From assembly GCA_014584575.1 (NCBI GenBank), contig JACTMP010000078.1, positions 62,001 through 126,000 on the forward strand: a stretch of 64,000 nucleotides of DNA, given 5' to 3'. This DNA is from Chloroflexota bacterium. GTDB lineage: Bacteria; Chloroflexota; Anaerolineae; Promineifilales; Promineifilaceae. The notes beneath the pieces are model-generated. The model saw only the letters and a list, made by a program, of their open reading frames with translations, did not search any database and had not been told where the DNA came from. The translations under genes were made by a program, and so were the position numbers. Within the stretch, counting starts at the first letter, position 1, and every line of letters begins with the position of its first letter. Of the stretch, positions 8,793 to 16,100 are shown piece after piece.

Positions 8793-9647
8793 ATGAACCA
8801 GATGAGTATGAACCTGCAAAGTGTGGTAATCGAGCATTTCGTCAAGGAGTTGAAGGGGGCTTACCAGCAGACCTATAGTTTGCTGGAGCCGCAATATGGC
8901 AATGTTCTGGAATGGACGGGGCGTCTGGCGTTGGAAAACATTGCCAACTCAGACGCACTGTACCACAACGTGGAACACACCATCATGGTCACGATGGTGG
9001 GGCAGGCCATTCTGAAAGGCAAACATCTGACGGAAGGGGGCGTGGCGCCCCGCGACTGGCTGCATTTTATGATGGCGCTGCTCTGCCACGACATTGGATA
9101 TGTGCGGGGGGTGTGCCGGTTGGATGGCAACGGCCGTTACGCCACCGGTGTCAGCACAGAAACCATCACCGTCCCCTCCGGCAGCACCGACGCCGCCCTC
9201 ACCCGTTACCACGTGGACCGCAGCAAATTGTTCATCCAGGAGCGGTTTAGTGGCTCATTGGCAGGGGTGGACCCAACAGTAATCGCTGCCTACATAGAAA
9301 TGACTCGCTTCCCGATTCCTGACGACGGCAAACATGAAGACAATGCCGGTTTTGCCGGGCTGGCCCGCGCCGCGGACTTTATCGGCCAGTTAGGCGACCC
9401 CGACTATCTGCGCAAAATCCCCGCTCTCTACTACGAATTTCAGGAAATCGGCGAAAACAAAAAGATTGGTTACTCCAGTCCTGGCCAAATGCGCGAAAAC
9501 TTTACCCTCTTCTATTGGAATGTGGTCAGCCCACACATTCAAGACGCGCTGCGCTACCTGCGCAAAACGCAAGAAGGCAAACAGTGGATTGCCAATATGC
9601 ACTCACACGTGTTTGACGTGGAGCATCACCAGGATAACCACCCGTAG
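8793..9647 (+). CDS. HD-domain metal-dependent phosphohydrolase-like protein
   Basis: 284 residues. The pattern ALYHNVEHTIMV followed by ALLCHDIGYVRG is the His...His-Asp arrangement of the HD/PDEase superfamily. These proteins bind divalent metals and hydrolyse phosphoester bonds of nucleotides or cyclic nucleotides. A later DNAGFAGLARAADFIGQLGDP segment supplies the further Asp expected in the fold. There is no signal peptide or membrane segment, so it is cytoplasmic. Start at ATG 8793 is tentative; ATGs at 8802 and 8808 are equally usable because no close Shine-Dalgarno is visible, the nearest being AGGAG at 8767. Upstream are two adjacent small hairpins. Downstream it converges on a GyrI-like gene across a perfect hairpin. 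The substrate cannot be assigned. Confidence 0.75.
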   Translation: MNQMSMNLQSVVIEHFVKELKGAYQQTYSLLEPQYGNVLEWTGRLALENIANSDALYHNVEHTIMVTMVGQAILKGKHLTEGGVAPRDWLHFMMALLCHDIGYVRGVCRLDGNGRYATGVSTETITVPSGSTDAALTRYHVDRSKLFIQERFSGSLAGVDPTVIAAYIEMTRFPIPDDGKHEDNAGFAGLARAADFIGQLGDPDYLRKIPALYYEFQEIGENKKIGYSSPGQMRENFTLFYWNVVSPHIQDALRYLRKTQEGKQWIANMHSHVFDVEHHQDNHP

Positions 9648-9652
9648 AAGTC

Positions 9653-9688
9653 AAGACCCTAAGGGTTTTCTGAAACCCTTAGGGTCTT
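9653..9688. terminator. Perfect hairpin between convergent genes
   Basis: AAGACCCTAAGGGTTT (9653-9668), loop TCTG, AAACCCTTAGGGTCTT (9673-9688). It lies between the HD gene and the GyrI-like gene and probably terminates both. The TTT-TCTG-AAA apex is shared with other hairpins in the window. Confidence 0.7.
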
Positions 9689-10302
9689 AACCTGATCGGT
9701 TGACGCAGGATTGTTTTGAGTTTAGCGGGAGCCACTTTGCGGGGGTCGCCCAGATAAATTTCGTGGTGTTTGCCGTTTTCCACGTAGCCATTGGCCGGCA
9801 GCCACTCCTGGTGCAGTCGGGACAGGGTAGGCGCTTCGTCATCATAGGAGCCAATGTGCATGATTTGGGCCACCAACCCTTCTTCTAACGTTTCCAGGCG
9901 TAGTTTTGTCAGCGCAGGCAATTCTTTTTTCGCACCGGCAACGGCCCTGGCCTGTGTTACCATTTCCGGCGTAATCCAGTCTGGCGTCAGAATCATCATC
10001 GTCCAATCCCAGGCGCTTTTGTCTCGCCTGACGGTGAAATGATCCATATCCTCCGCCCACCACAACCCTTCCAGCGGCATGACGGCATAGTCCCGCCCTG
10101 ACTCATTTTTACTCATAAACTTCAATTTGTAGGCCACGGCATACAATGCCTCGACGGCTTCCCGATAGGCCGGGGCGTGGTTGGGGTCGCCGTGCCCATC
10201 CACCATCAAGTAGGCTAACGGCGGCACTTCCACAGTCACAAAATCCTGGCGTGGCGGGTTGTATAAATGCGACCATTCTTTTTTGAAATCCAATTTACTC
10301 AT
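9679..10302 (-). CDS. GyrI-like small-molecule-binding domain protein
   Basis: 207 residues with the GyrI/effector-binding (SOUL/BacI-related) fold. The N-terminal VTVEVPPLAYLMVDGHGDPN is the family opening strand. YAVMPLEGLWW follows, and later LRLETLEEGLVAQIMHIGSYDDEAPTLSRLHQEWLPANG carries the GSYxxxxPTxxxLxxW pattern of the family. These proteins bind cytotoxic or hydrophobic small molecules and some hydrolyse cyclopropanoids or buffer drugs; which applies here is unknown. It is cytoplasmic. The start at 10302 overlaps the stop of the M28 peptidase gene by 4 bp (ATGA), so the two are translationally coupled. It ends inside the hairpin at 9653-9688. It is the last gene of a minus-strand run starting at 13610. 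Confidence 0.8.
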   Translation of the reverse strand: MSKLDFKKEWSHLYNPPRQDFVTVEVPPLAYLMVDGHGDPNHAPAYREAVEALYAVAYKLKFMSKNESGRDYAVMPLEGLWWAEDMDHFTVRRDKSAWDWTMMILTPDWITPEMVTQARAVAGAKKELPALTKLRLETLEEGLVAQIMHIGSYDDEAPTLSRLHQEWLPANGYVENGKHHEIYLGDPRKVAPAKLKTILRQPIRLRP

Positions 10303-11510
10303 GGTTGTTTCTCCGCACGGAACCAGGCCAGCGGTTGGTCTGGCAGCGTGTTGATGATGGTTTCGACAAGGGTCATCACTTCGGTCAGTTTGGCGGCGCT
10401 CATCCAGTCGAGGGTGTCGGCGCGCAGGTGAATGTGGTTCAGGCCGCCATTGGAGCAGAGGGCAATGCTGGGCACGCCGCGCGAGAAGAAGGTGTAATGG
10501 TTGCTGGCGTACCAGGGTTCGACCCAGTGCAGGCCGGGGAAATCCTGGAGGATGTTGGTGATATGGCTTTGAAAGGCGTCTGAATGGGCGAGCATGGTAA
10601 TGGTGTTGGTTGCCAGGGTTTGGCCGACGCCGTCTATGTTCACGGCCGTGACCATCCGCCCAAATTCCCCTTCCCCCCGCCGCACATATTCATCGTCGCC
10701 CAACGGCAGGTACTCCTCATTGCTAAAGGCCACAAATTCCACGGTGTGCCGGGTGGTCTGCTGGCTGAGGCGCTGCGCCAGGGTGAGCAGCACGGCCGTA
10801 CCCGACCCATTATCAAATGCGCCCGGTGTATCCACTTTGGTGTCGTAGTGAGCGCACAGCACCACCTTTTGCCCGGATGTACCCGGTTTGCGGGCCACGA
10901 TGTTGGCGGCACGGCCGTCAGTTCTCACAGTGTCTATGCGCAAACGAAGGACGGCATTGGGGTTTGTGAGCAGCATTGCCCCCGTCAGGGCATCCACAGT
11001 GGCTGAAGGCAAGATAAATTCGGCGTCTTCCACAATGCGTTCCAGGTCGCCGGGGCGGGTTTGCACGGTGATGACGGCCTGTGGTTGGCCGGATTCCAGC
11101 AGGTCAATCAGCCTCTTTTCTTCATCGGAGAGCAGGAACCAGGCTTTGGCCGACAGGCAATTTTTTGTCAGTTCACCGTAAAGAATGACGATGCGCCCGG
11201 TGATGTCCGCCCGCTCCAATTCGGCCAGGGTGCAGACGGGCACGGCCGTAGCTGTTACATCACACGGCGGCGAAAAGGTGTTGGGCACGGCCGTGAGCCG
11301 TTCCCCATCCAGCCACAATTCCGCGCTGTTATCCACCCAGGCCGGCATGGCAAAATCCTGCACTTCTACATCCAGGCCAGCCCGCCGGAATACCTGTTCA
11401 ATATAGGCCGCCGCCGCCTGATTGCCCGGCGAACCGCCATAACGCGGCCCGATTTCGCCAGCCATGTGTTGCAAATGACGCATCAGGTCGGTTTTTAATT
11501 CGTGTGTCAT
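10299..11510 (-). CDS. M28-family zinc aminopeptidase
   Basis: 403 residues. The C-terminal half is an M28 peptidase. VVLCAHYDTKVDTPGAFDNGSG supplies the first His/Asp metal ligands and the bridging Asp, and VEFVAFSNEEY supplies the Glu-Glu pair. VNIDGVG and a late ASNHYTFFSRGVPSIAL segment supply the remaining ligands. The N-terminal ~190 residues include a PA-like inserted region (TGRIVILYGELT). No signal peptide is seen, so an intracellular aminopeptidase or dipeptidase is likely. It is coupled on both sides: its ATG (11510) overlaps the nucleotidyltransferase-like stop, and its own stop overlaps the GyrI-like start. The specific peptide substrate is unknown. Confidence 0.88.
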   Translation of the reverse strand: MTHELKTDLMRHLQHMAGEIGPRYGGSPGNQAAAAYIEQVFRRAGLDVEVQDFAMPAWVDNSAELWLDGERLTAVPNTFSPPCDVTATAVPVCTLAELERADITGRIVILYGELTKNCLSAKAWFLLSDEEKRLIDLLESGQPQAVITVQTRPGDLERIVEDAEFILPSATVDALTGAMLLTNPNAVLRLRIDTVRTDGRAANIVARKPGTSGQKVVLCAHYDTKVDTPGAFDNGSGTAVLLTLAQRLSQQTTRHTVEFVAFSNEEYLPLGDDEYVRRGEGEFGRMVTAVNIDGVGQTLATNTITMLAHSDAFQSHITNILQDFPGLHWVEPWYASNHYTFFSRGVPSIALCSNGGLNHIHLRADTLDWMSAAKLTEVMTLVETIINTLPDQPLAWFRAEKQP

Positions 11511-12190
11511 GACAAATACTCCTTGATTTTGGCGGCGCGGTCAGTCAGGCCACGCCGTACACTTACCTGGTACTGTAAATCCAACGGCGGCACTTTGATG
11601 TCATACCCCTGCCAGCGAATCGTCTCGGCGCGGCGCACGGCCGTTGGCCCAAAATCTGCCAATTCCGGCTGATCGGCGGCGGCGTTGACGCCGCTCACCC
11701 ATTCCAGGCGCGTATGCCAGAAGGCGCGGCTAAACGAATCCCAAATCCAGCCAGGTGACGGCTGCGGCGGTTCTACCAGCACATCCAGCAGCAAATCATT
11801 GAGGCGGGCGGCGCTGTCCACTGCCACTACCAGGTCAAGATCGTGAGGGGTCACATCCAGCCCGCGCACCGCCAACGCCCCACTGCCCACTAACATACAG
11901 GCCAGGTCTTGCCCGGCAATGCGTTCCAGAAACGCCCGCAGACCTTGTGCCCAGGGAACGGGCTGCTGCCCGGCAGCCTGGTACACCATGTCGGCGGCGT
12001 GGCGGGCGAAGTTGGCATAAATGTGCGCCAGGTGAGGCGCATCGGCCGGAAATTGTTTGGCAAATGTGGCCGCCTCCGCCACCACCGGACTGTAATACAA
12101 TCCGCGAACCGCATCCTGAAGGGACGACGGTACGTCTTTCAAGAGAAAGCAGGCGGTGTCATTTTCGATTTGTAGATCCGTTTTCATCAT
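11507..12190 (-). CDS. Nucleotidyltransferase-fold protein
   Basis: 227 residues from ATG 12190, chosen because GAGGGAAA lies 4 bp upstream; a longer frame to 12235 would start inside a repeat. The central LVGSGALAVRGLDVTPHDLDLVVAV is the GS...DxD signature of the DNA polymerase beta-like nucleotidyltransferase superfamily (Asp-Leu-Asp metal ligands). Further on are a WIWDSFSRAFWHTRLEWVSG segment and a C-terminal VPPLDLQYQVSVRRGLTDRAAKIKEYL helix, typical of predicted nucleotidyltransferases in which a third acidic residue completes the site. The N-terminal helical part (1-100) has no known motif. It is coupled to the M28 peptidase by ATGA overlap. A role in tRNA/antibiotic nucleotidylation or as an MNT-like toxin partner is possible but unsupported. 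Confidence 0.65.
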   Translation of the reverse strand: MMKTDLQIENDTACFLLKDVPSSLQDAVRGLYYSPVVAEAATFAKQFPADAPHLAHIYANFARHAADMVYQAAGQQPVPWAQGLRAFLERIAGQDLACMLVGSGALAVRGLDVTPHDLDLVVAVDSAARLNDLLLDVLVEPPQPSPGWIWDSFSRAFWHTRLEWVSGVNAAADQPELADFGPTAVRRAETIRWQGYDIKVPPLDLQYQVSVRRGLTDRAAKIKEYLS

Positions 12191-12203
12191 TTTCCCTCTG
12201 GAG

Positions 12204-12260
12204 ACCTGACAGGTTTTTGGCCTGCAAAGTTTCAACTTGAACTAAAAAAACCTGTCAGGT
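12204..12260. repeat. ACCTGACAGG inverted repeat
   Basis: ACCTGACAGGTTTTT (12204-12218) pairs with AAAAACCTGTCAGGT (12246-12260) across a 27-base loop that includes a GTTTCAACTTGAAC palindrome. Third copy of this family in the window. It also encodes the last residues (TVQT) of the upstream fusion protein. Confidence 0.65.
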
Positions 12261-13610
12261 TTGAACGGTTACTTTTGCCGGTATGACCTTTTCGAAAAGC
12301 ACACCATCCGGCCCGGCTGTGCCGATTATGGTATAGCCCATTTTTTGGTAGAAGGCATGGTTGCGTTTGTTCCAGGTGGGGGTATCTAGCCGCCAGCGTG
12401 TGGCTGCCGGATAGAGAGTTTCCAACAGGCACATGACCGCTGCCCCCACTCCTTGCCGCTGTACTTCTGGCTGAATGAAGATACGCCCCAGCACCACCAC
12501 CCCGTTGGCCTGGGGAAAAACAATCGCGCCACCGATGATACGGCCGTCGGCCACCACTACCTTGTAATAATCCCCGGCCTGCATCATCTTCGCCTGCCAT
12601 TTGTCGGAACGATAACCGGGCGGGCCACCTTTTTGTGGCGCGCCATAGTTCACGTCGTCGTCAAACGCTTTCCAGGAAAGCAATGCCAACGTCTTGGCAT
12701 CTTCAGGGCGCGCCCGTTCCAGGGTGATGGGGCCAAGGCCGGTTTCGGCCATCAGTGGTTGTGTGTGGGGCAAGGGGGTGGACACGGCCGTAGCTGTCTG
12801 ATAAATCGGTTCACGCTGCAATAGATCATTTTCTTGCCGTAGCCTCAGCAGAGCTTCCAAATTTACGTCCGGGTCTTTCAGCAAGTGAGCGATCTCGTCC
12901 AGCAGTTGCCCCTGCGCCTGGGTCAAATCACTCTTTTTCACCCGAAACAGGGGCGGGCCATCCCCATACGCGGGCTCCAGGTTCAGACATGCTTCAAAAT
13001 CATGGATCAGGTTTTGCCGGATGGGTTCCCAACCCCACCAGCGGCCCACACCATAGAGCGAGGGGTAGGTAAAGCCCTGCCGCGCCGACAGCCATACGTC
13101 CCCCGCCATCTTAAAATCAGGTCGGGGGATGTCTACCATCTTTGTGTCCGGGTCAACCAGCAGCCACCGGTCTTCTGCGTCTGACCACACTTCACAAATC
13201 CAATGATCCACGTACTTCCCCTTGCGGTCAGACACGTATTCGGCAAAACCAACCCGCAGCCGCGCCGGGACGCCGCGATGTTTCAAGATGGCAGCCAACA
13301 GCAGGGCATGGTATCGGCAAGAAACGACGAGTCGCTGGCGCGACGGCCGTGACATGACCAACCCGGCCTCATTGCGTTTATGCAGCGCCGCCAACATCTG
13401 GGACACGGCCGTGAACCGGGCATCTTCATTCTGCCCACTAGGCGGCAACGCACCTCGAAATTCCTTACGCTGGCTGGGATGAATGAGCTGGCGCTTCACC
13501 AGTTCACACAGCGCCGGTAGAGAATCAGGCAAACCGTCCAGCATCCACCCAAGTGCGCCAGGGTCACTGTTCGGCCCATACTGCCGATAAAAGTCGAGCG
13601 TGTTCATCAT
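12255..13610 (-). CDS. Transglutaminase-like / GNAT acetyltransferase fusion
   Basis: 451 residues, two domains. Residues ~1-240 are transglutaminase-like: the catalytic triad is readable as Cys in LVVSCRYHALLLAAILKHRG, His in YVDHWICEVW and Asp in LLVDPD, the order seen in papain-like transglutaminase-core proteins. Residues ~290-445 are a GNAT N-acetyltransferase: ITLERARPEDA start, RIFIQPEVQRQGVGAAVM as motif A (acetyl-CoA pyrophosphate loop), and NHAFYQKMGYTIIG as motif B. The linker (250-285) is helical. The protein is cytoplasmic with no signal peptide. The fusion suggests coupled peptide/amide chemistry and N-acetylation of one substrate, which is inference. The start at ATG 13610 has a second ATG immediately after. 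It opens a minus-strand run with the three genes downstream. Confidence 0.85.
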   Translation of the reverse strand: MMNTLDFYRQYGPNSDPGALGWMLDGLPDSLPALCELVKRQLIHPSQRKEFRGALPPSGQNEDARFTAVSQMLAALHKRNEAGLVMSRPSRQRLVVSCRYHALLLAAILKHRGVPARLRVGFAEYVSDRKGKYVDHWICEVWSDAEDRWLLVDPDTKMVDIPRPDFKMAGDVWLSARQGFTYPSLYGVGRWWGWEPIRQNLIHDFEACLNLEPAYGDGPPLFRVKKSDLTQAQGQLLDEIAHLLKDPDVNLEALLRLRQENDLLQREPIYQTATAVSTPLPHTQPLMAETGLGPITLERARPEDAKTLALLSWKAFDDDVNYGAPQKGGPPGYRSDKWQAKMMQAGDYYKVVVADGRIIGGAIVFPQANGVVVLGRIFIQPEVQRQGVGAAVMCLLETLYPAATRWRLDTPTWNKRNHAFYQKMGYTIIGTAGPDGVLFEKVIPAKVTVQT

Positions 13611-13813
13611 CAGACTCCCTATTCAAGCCAGATTGTACCGCATATTTATGACACGGTGTGTCAGGTATGCTAACAATACATTTGAAGACAGAAAGTTTGT
13701 TATTTAGGCTGACACGTAGGTCGCTTTACCAAGAAAGGTTCGATTAGCCAACGTAATTTATCCCCATTACAGATGCTTTTTCATGGCTCAACAAAAATTC
13801 CAACCCCAATTTG

Positions 13814-13842
13814 TTGACGATGGTACGGAAGGGTGATATACT
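13814..13842 (+). promoter_or_regulatory. Sigma-70 promoter, TTGACG-17-TATACT
   Basis: TTGACG at 13814-13819 and TATACT at 13837-13842 with a 17-bp spacer. Predicted start near 13849, about 75 nt before the esterase ATG. Confidence 0.6.
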
Positions 13843-13861
13843 CTAATTGGCTCCCCCCCCA

Positions 13862-13907
13862 GAGGTGGTCGGACTAGCGCCCGTTAGTCTGCCACCTCAT
13901 TTTTTTT
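13862..13907 (+). terminator. Intrinsic terminator or attenuator in esterase leader
   Basis: GAGGTGG (13862-13868) pairs with CCACCTC (13892-13898), extended inward by GACTA/TTAGTC, and followed by eight T (13900-13907). No plus-strand gene precedes it, so it either attenuates the esterase transcript or ends a very short RNA. Confidence 0.55.
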
Positions 13908-13923
13908 GGGAGTTTGGCGCCTT

Positions 13924-14610
13924 ATGATGAATCAATCCCCTCAACTTGTAAACAATGAACCTGTTTTGGCAATAGCCGGGCTGGTACACCGCGTGTGGCA
14001 GCCAAAAACGGCCGGGCCACACCCGGTCGTAGTAATGCTACATGGTCATTTGGGCAATGAAGATGTCATGTGGATTTTTGCCCACACGCTGCCGGAGAGT
14101 TGTATCATCGTCGCGCCCAGAGCGGTTGTCCCCGTTTCGGAGAAAAGTTTCACCTGGCTGCCGCGATCAGAAAATGAGTGGCCGGCGTTAGTGCAGTTTG
14201 ATGAAGCAGCTACGGCCATGACCTCTTTCATCCATGCCTTACCTACTTGGTATCAGGTTGACCTGAACCAGGTGTACCTGATGGGGTTTAGCCAGGGTGC
14301 GGCCGTAGCCTTTGCGGTGGCGCTGCAAAACCCCGGTCTGGTGCGGGGCATTGCCAGTCTGGTGGGATTTGTGCCCAAACAAGTGGATGAGGCCATTAAC
14401 CGGGCGGCGTTACGCGACATGCCAGTTTTTATGGCAGCGGGCACAAGAGATGATCGGGTACCGCTGGCAATAGCTCAAGAAAGCGCCGCAGCCGTACAAG
14501 CCCTGGGCGGTTTTTTGGAATACCGCGAATATGAAACCGGGCATAAATTAGATGCCGCCGGTATGCGTAAGTTGAAAAGCTGGTGGCAGGAACGGCTGAA
14601 TAGAGATTAG
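13924..14610 (+). CDS. Alpha/beta-hydrolase, phospholipase/carboxylesterase type
   Basis: 228 residues. The fold is shown by VVMLHGHLGNEDV (oxyanion strand), the nucleophile elbow MGFSQGAAVAFAVAL (GxSxG Ser), the acid in MAAGTRDDRVPL and the His in EYETGHKLDAAGM. This order and the length of about 220 residues fit the carboxylesterase/lysophospholipase family (PF02230-like). It has no signal peptide, so it is probably cytoplasmic and hydrolyses short-chain esters or lysophospholipids. ATG 13924 is preferred because GGGAG lies 11 bp upstream; a TTG at 13906 would start inside the terminator T run. The leader carries a promoter followed by a terminator-like hairpin, hinting at attenuation. A GAGATTAG repeat begins at its stop. 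Confidence 0.85.
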   Translation: MMNQSPQLVNNEPVLAIAGLVHRVWQPKTAGPHPVVVMLHGHLGNEDVMWIFAHTLPESCIIVAPRAVVPVSEKSFTWLPRSENEWPALVQFDEAATAMTSFIHALPTWYQVDLNQVYLMGFSQGAAVAFAVALQNPGLVRGIASLVGFVPKQVDEAINRAALRDMPVFMAAGTRDDRVPLAIAQESAAAVQALGGFLEYREYETGHKLDAAGMRKLKSWWQERLNRD

Positions 14611-14655
14611 GAGATTGCAAGATTTGGAGATTTAATCTCGCAATCTCTTAATCTC
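14603..14655. repeat. GAGATTG-unit hairpin repeat
   Basis: Iterated GAGATTAG/GAGATTGC units followed by their inverse GCAATCTC/TTAATCTC. It overlaps the last codons of the esterase gene. Further copies lie at 19309, 20933, 51094 and 62781. Confidence 0.7.
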
Positions 14656-14713
14656 CCATCTCTTTGAACGCTTCCTTAATGTCATTTTAACTTATTTGTG
14701 CCATACTCTGCGC

Positions 14714-15367
14714 ATGGCGAAACGAAGCAATGAAGCGTGGTTAGAAGCGCTCCAGGGGGCGGGGGAGAGCCAACAAGAGGCTCTGCTGGATTTGCGCGAC
14801 TATCTGGTGAGGACGGCGTTTGTCTATTTGCGCGACGGCCGTTCTGATTTGCTGCTACTTTCCACGGATACACTCTATGAGATGGCCGAGGATTATGCCC
14901 AAAATGCGCTGCTGGCGATTCAGGAAAATCTGGAAAAGTTTCGCGGCGACGCCCAATTTACTACCTGGGCTTACCGCTTTGTGATCAATGAGGCGGCGGC
15001 TGATTTGCGACGGCGGCAGTATCGGGATTTTTCCTGGGAAGATGTGGCCGGGCAGGAAACGGCCGTCTTTGCTTCTCTGCTTGATTCCGGCGCGGGCGGC
15101 GATCCGGAGGCAAAGGCCGAGCGTGAAGAGTTTCTCTATCTGCTTAGGCAGATTTTGGAGAGCGACTTGAATGAAAGGCAGCGGTTGGCTTTGTTGGGAG
15201 TTCATTTTCAAGGGCGCTCCATGCAAGAGATGGCTGAAATTTTGGAGACCACTCCAAATAACTTGTATAAGATGATGCACGACGCCCGCAAGAAAATAAA
15301 GGCCAGATTGGTGGATCAACATTATAGCGCCGGTGACATATTGGGCTTATTTGACGCCTTGTGGTAA
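14714..15367 (+). CDS. ECF-like RNA polymerase sigma factor
   Basis: 217 residues. The region 2 helix pattern is readable in AEDYAQNALLAIQENLEKFRGDAQFTTWAYRFVINEAAADLRRR, the FRGDAxFxxWxYRIxxNxAxDxxRR signature of ECF sigma-70 members. Region 4 follows as LNERQRLALLGVHFQGRSMQEMAEILETTPNNLYKMMHDARKKIKARL, a helix-turn-helix for the -35 element. It would direct RNA polymerase to a regulon that cannot be predicted here. ATG 14714 is used; a GTG at 14696 is possible. Thirty-nine bp downstream is a small zinc-finger protein, the usual place for its anti-sigma factor. The N-terminal 70 residues are longer than in minimal ECFs. The prkA-yhbH-spoVR module further down could be part of its regulon (inference). 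Confidence 0.88.
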   Translation: MAKRSNEAWLEALQGAGESQQEALLDLRDYLVRTAFVYLRDGRSDLLLLSTDTLYEMAEDYAQNALLAIQENLEKFRGDAQFTTWAYRFVINEAAADLRRRQYRDFSWEDVAGQETAVFASLLDSGAGGDPEAKAEREEFLYLLRQILESDLNERQRLALLGVHFQGRSMQEMAEILETTPNNLYKMMHDARKKIKARLVDQHYSAGDILGLFDALW

Positions 15368-15406
15368 GAATATACGACTTTTTTACATCCTATCTATGCA
15401 AACCTG

Positions 15407-15703
15407 GTGTCTGGGAAGGAAAACTTGGAACAGATAACATTTACCCGCTGGATTGAAACCATTTTTGAAACACAAGAACACGAGCTAGATTGCAAACAGT
15501 TTCAAAACTATTTACCTGCCTTTGTGGAAACTGAGGCGAAGGGGGAGCGTCTGGCGCACACGGCCGTGCTGCTCGCTCACCTCCATCAATGTCCCGACTG
15601 CGAGGAAATTTACCAGGGCCTTTTGTTTGTCGTTAAAACAGAAGCAGCGGAAAACTGGTCAGCGGATACGGCGGCGGGCACTGCCGTGCCTATTGGCGAC
15701 TAG
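15407..15703 (+). CDS. Small zinc-finger protein, probable anti-sigma factor
   Basis: 98 residues. The core LDCKQFQNYLPAFVETEAKGE...LLAHLHQCPDCEEIYQGLLFVV matches the zf-HC2 anti-sigma fold: one Cys at the start of the helix, then HxxxCxxC. No membrane segment follows, so it would be a soluble anti-sigma factor that binds region 2/4 of the ECF factor encoded 39 bp upstream and perhaps releases it on oxidation of the zinc cysteines. The latter is inference from ZAS proteins. The start is GTG 15407, with a TTG at 15425 as alternative; neither has a strong ribosome site. The C-terminal 20 residues are Ala/Thr-rich. Confidence 0.7.
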   Translation: MSGKENLEQITFTRWIETIFETQEHELDCKQFQNYLPAFVETEAKGERLAHTAVLLAHLHQCPDCEEIYQGLLFVVKTEAAENWSADTAAGTAVPIGD

Positions 15704-16100
15704 CTTCAACTCATTTGGCGTATGGCGTCAAATACCCCAGTTGCGCAATACGCCCTAAAAATCCCCCCCAAATTGGATCAAAAGTAATCCCTTCGGTTTT
15801 GTAAGAAATCCCCCATTTTTTCATCTTATCTACAAACTGCAATAATGCGGCCTTGCTTCCCGACAGTTGTGGGTAATGGGTTAGAGCCATTTCCCCACAA
15901 CGCCGAAACTGTCAGGAGAAAGATGAAGCCGAAGTAACAAAGACGCGGGTTGCCGTGCGCTTCATCAGTGATAGTTTACAGTTCTTAAACCTGTAAGCTA
16001 TTTTGAACATATACAGTTGAGTTGAATTTGGAAGGAAGAGGGTCGCCAGGTCTATTTGATCTGGGTTGACCCTCTTTGTCTTTATGTGGAGGTTTTTAAG
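15704..16100. other. Intergenic leader before prkA
   Basis: 397 bp without a supported gene. A large imperfect stem lies at 15862-15913: GACAGTTGTGGG on one side and CCCCACAACgccgaAACTGTC on the other. A GGAGG ribosome site is at 16089-16093, 7 bp before the prkA ATG. I see no clear -35/-10 pair. Confidence 0.6.

Larger units (their letters stand above)
13611..13923. other. Divergent intergenic region with promoter and attenuator-like hairpin
   Basis: 313 bp without a credible gene. It contains a good sigma-70 promoter on the plus strand followed within about 10 bp by an intrinsic-terminator-like hairpin and T run, all before the esterase gene. The upstream half shows nothing else that I recognise. 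Confidence 0.6.
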
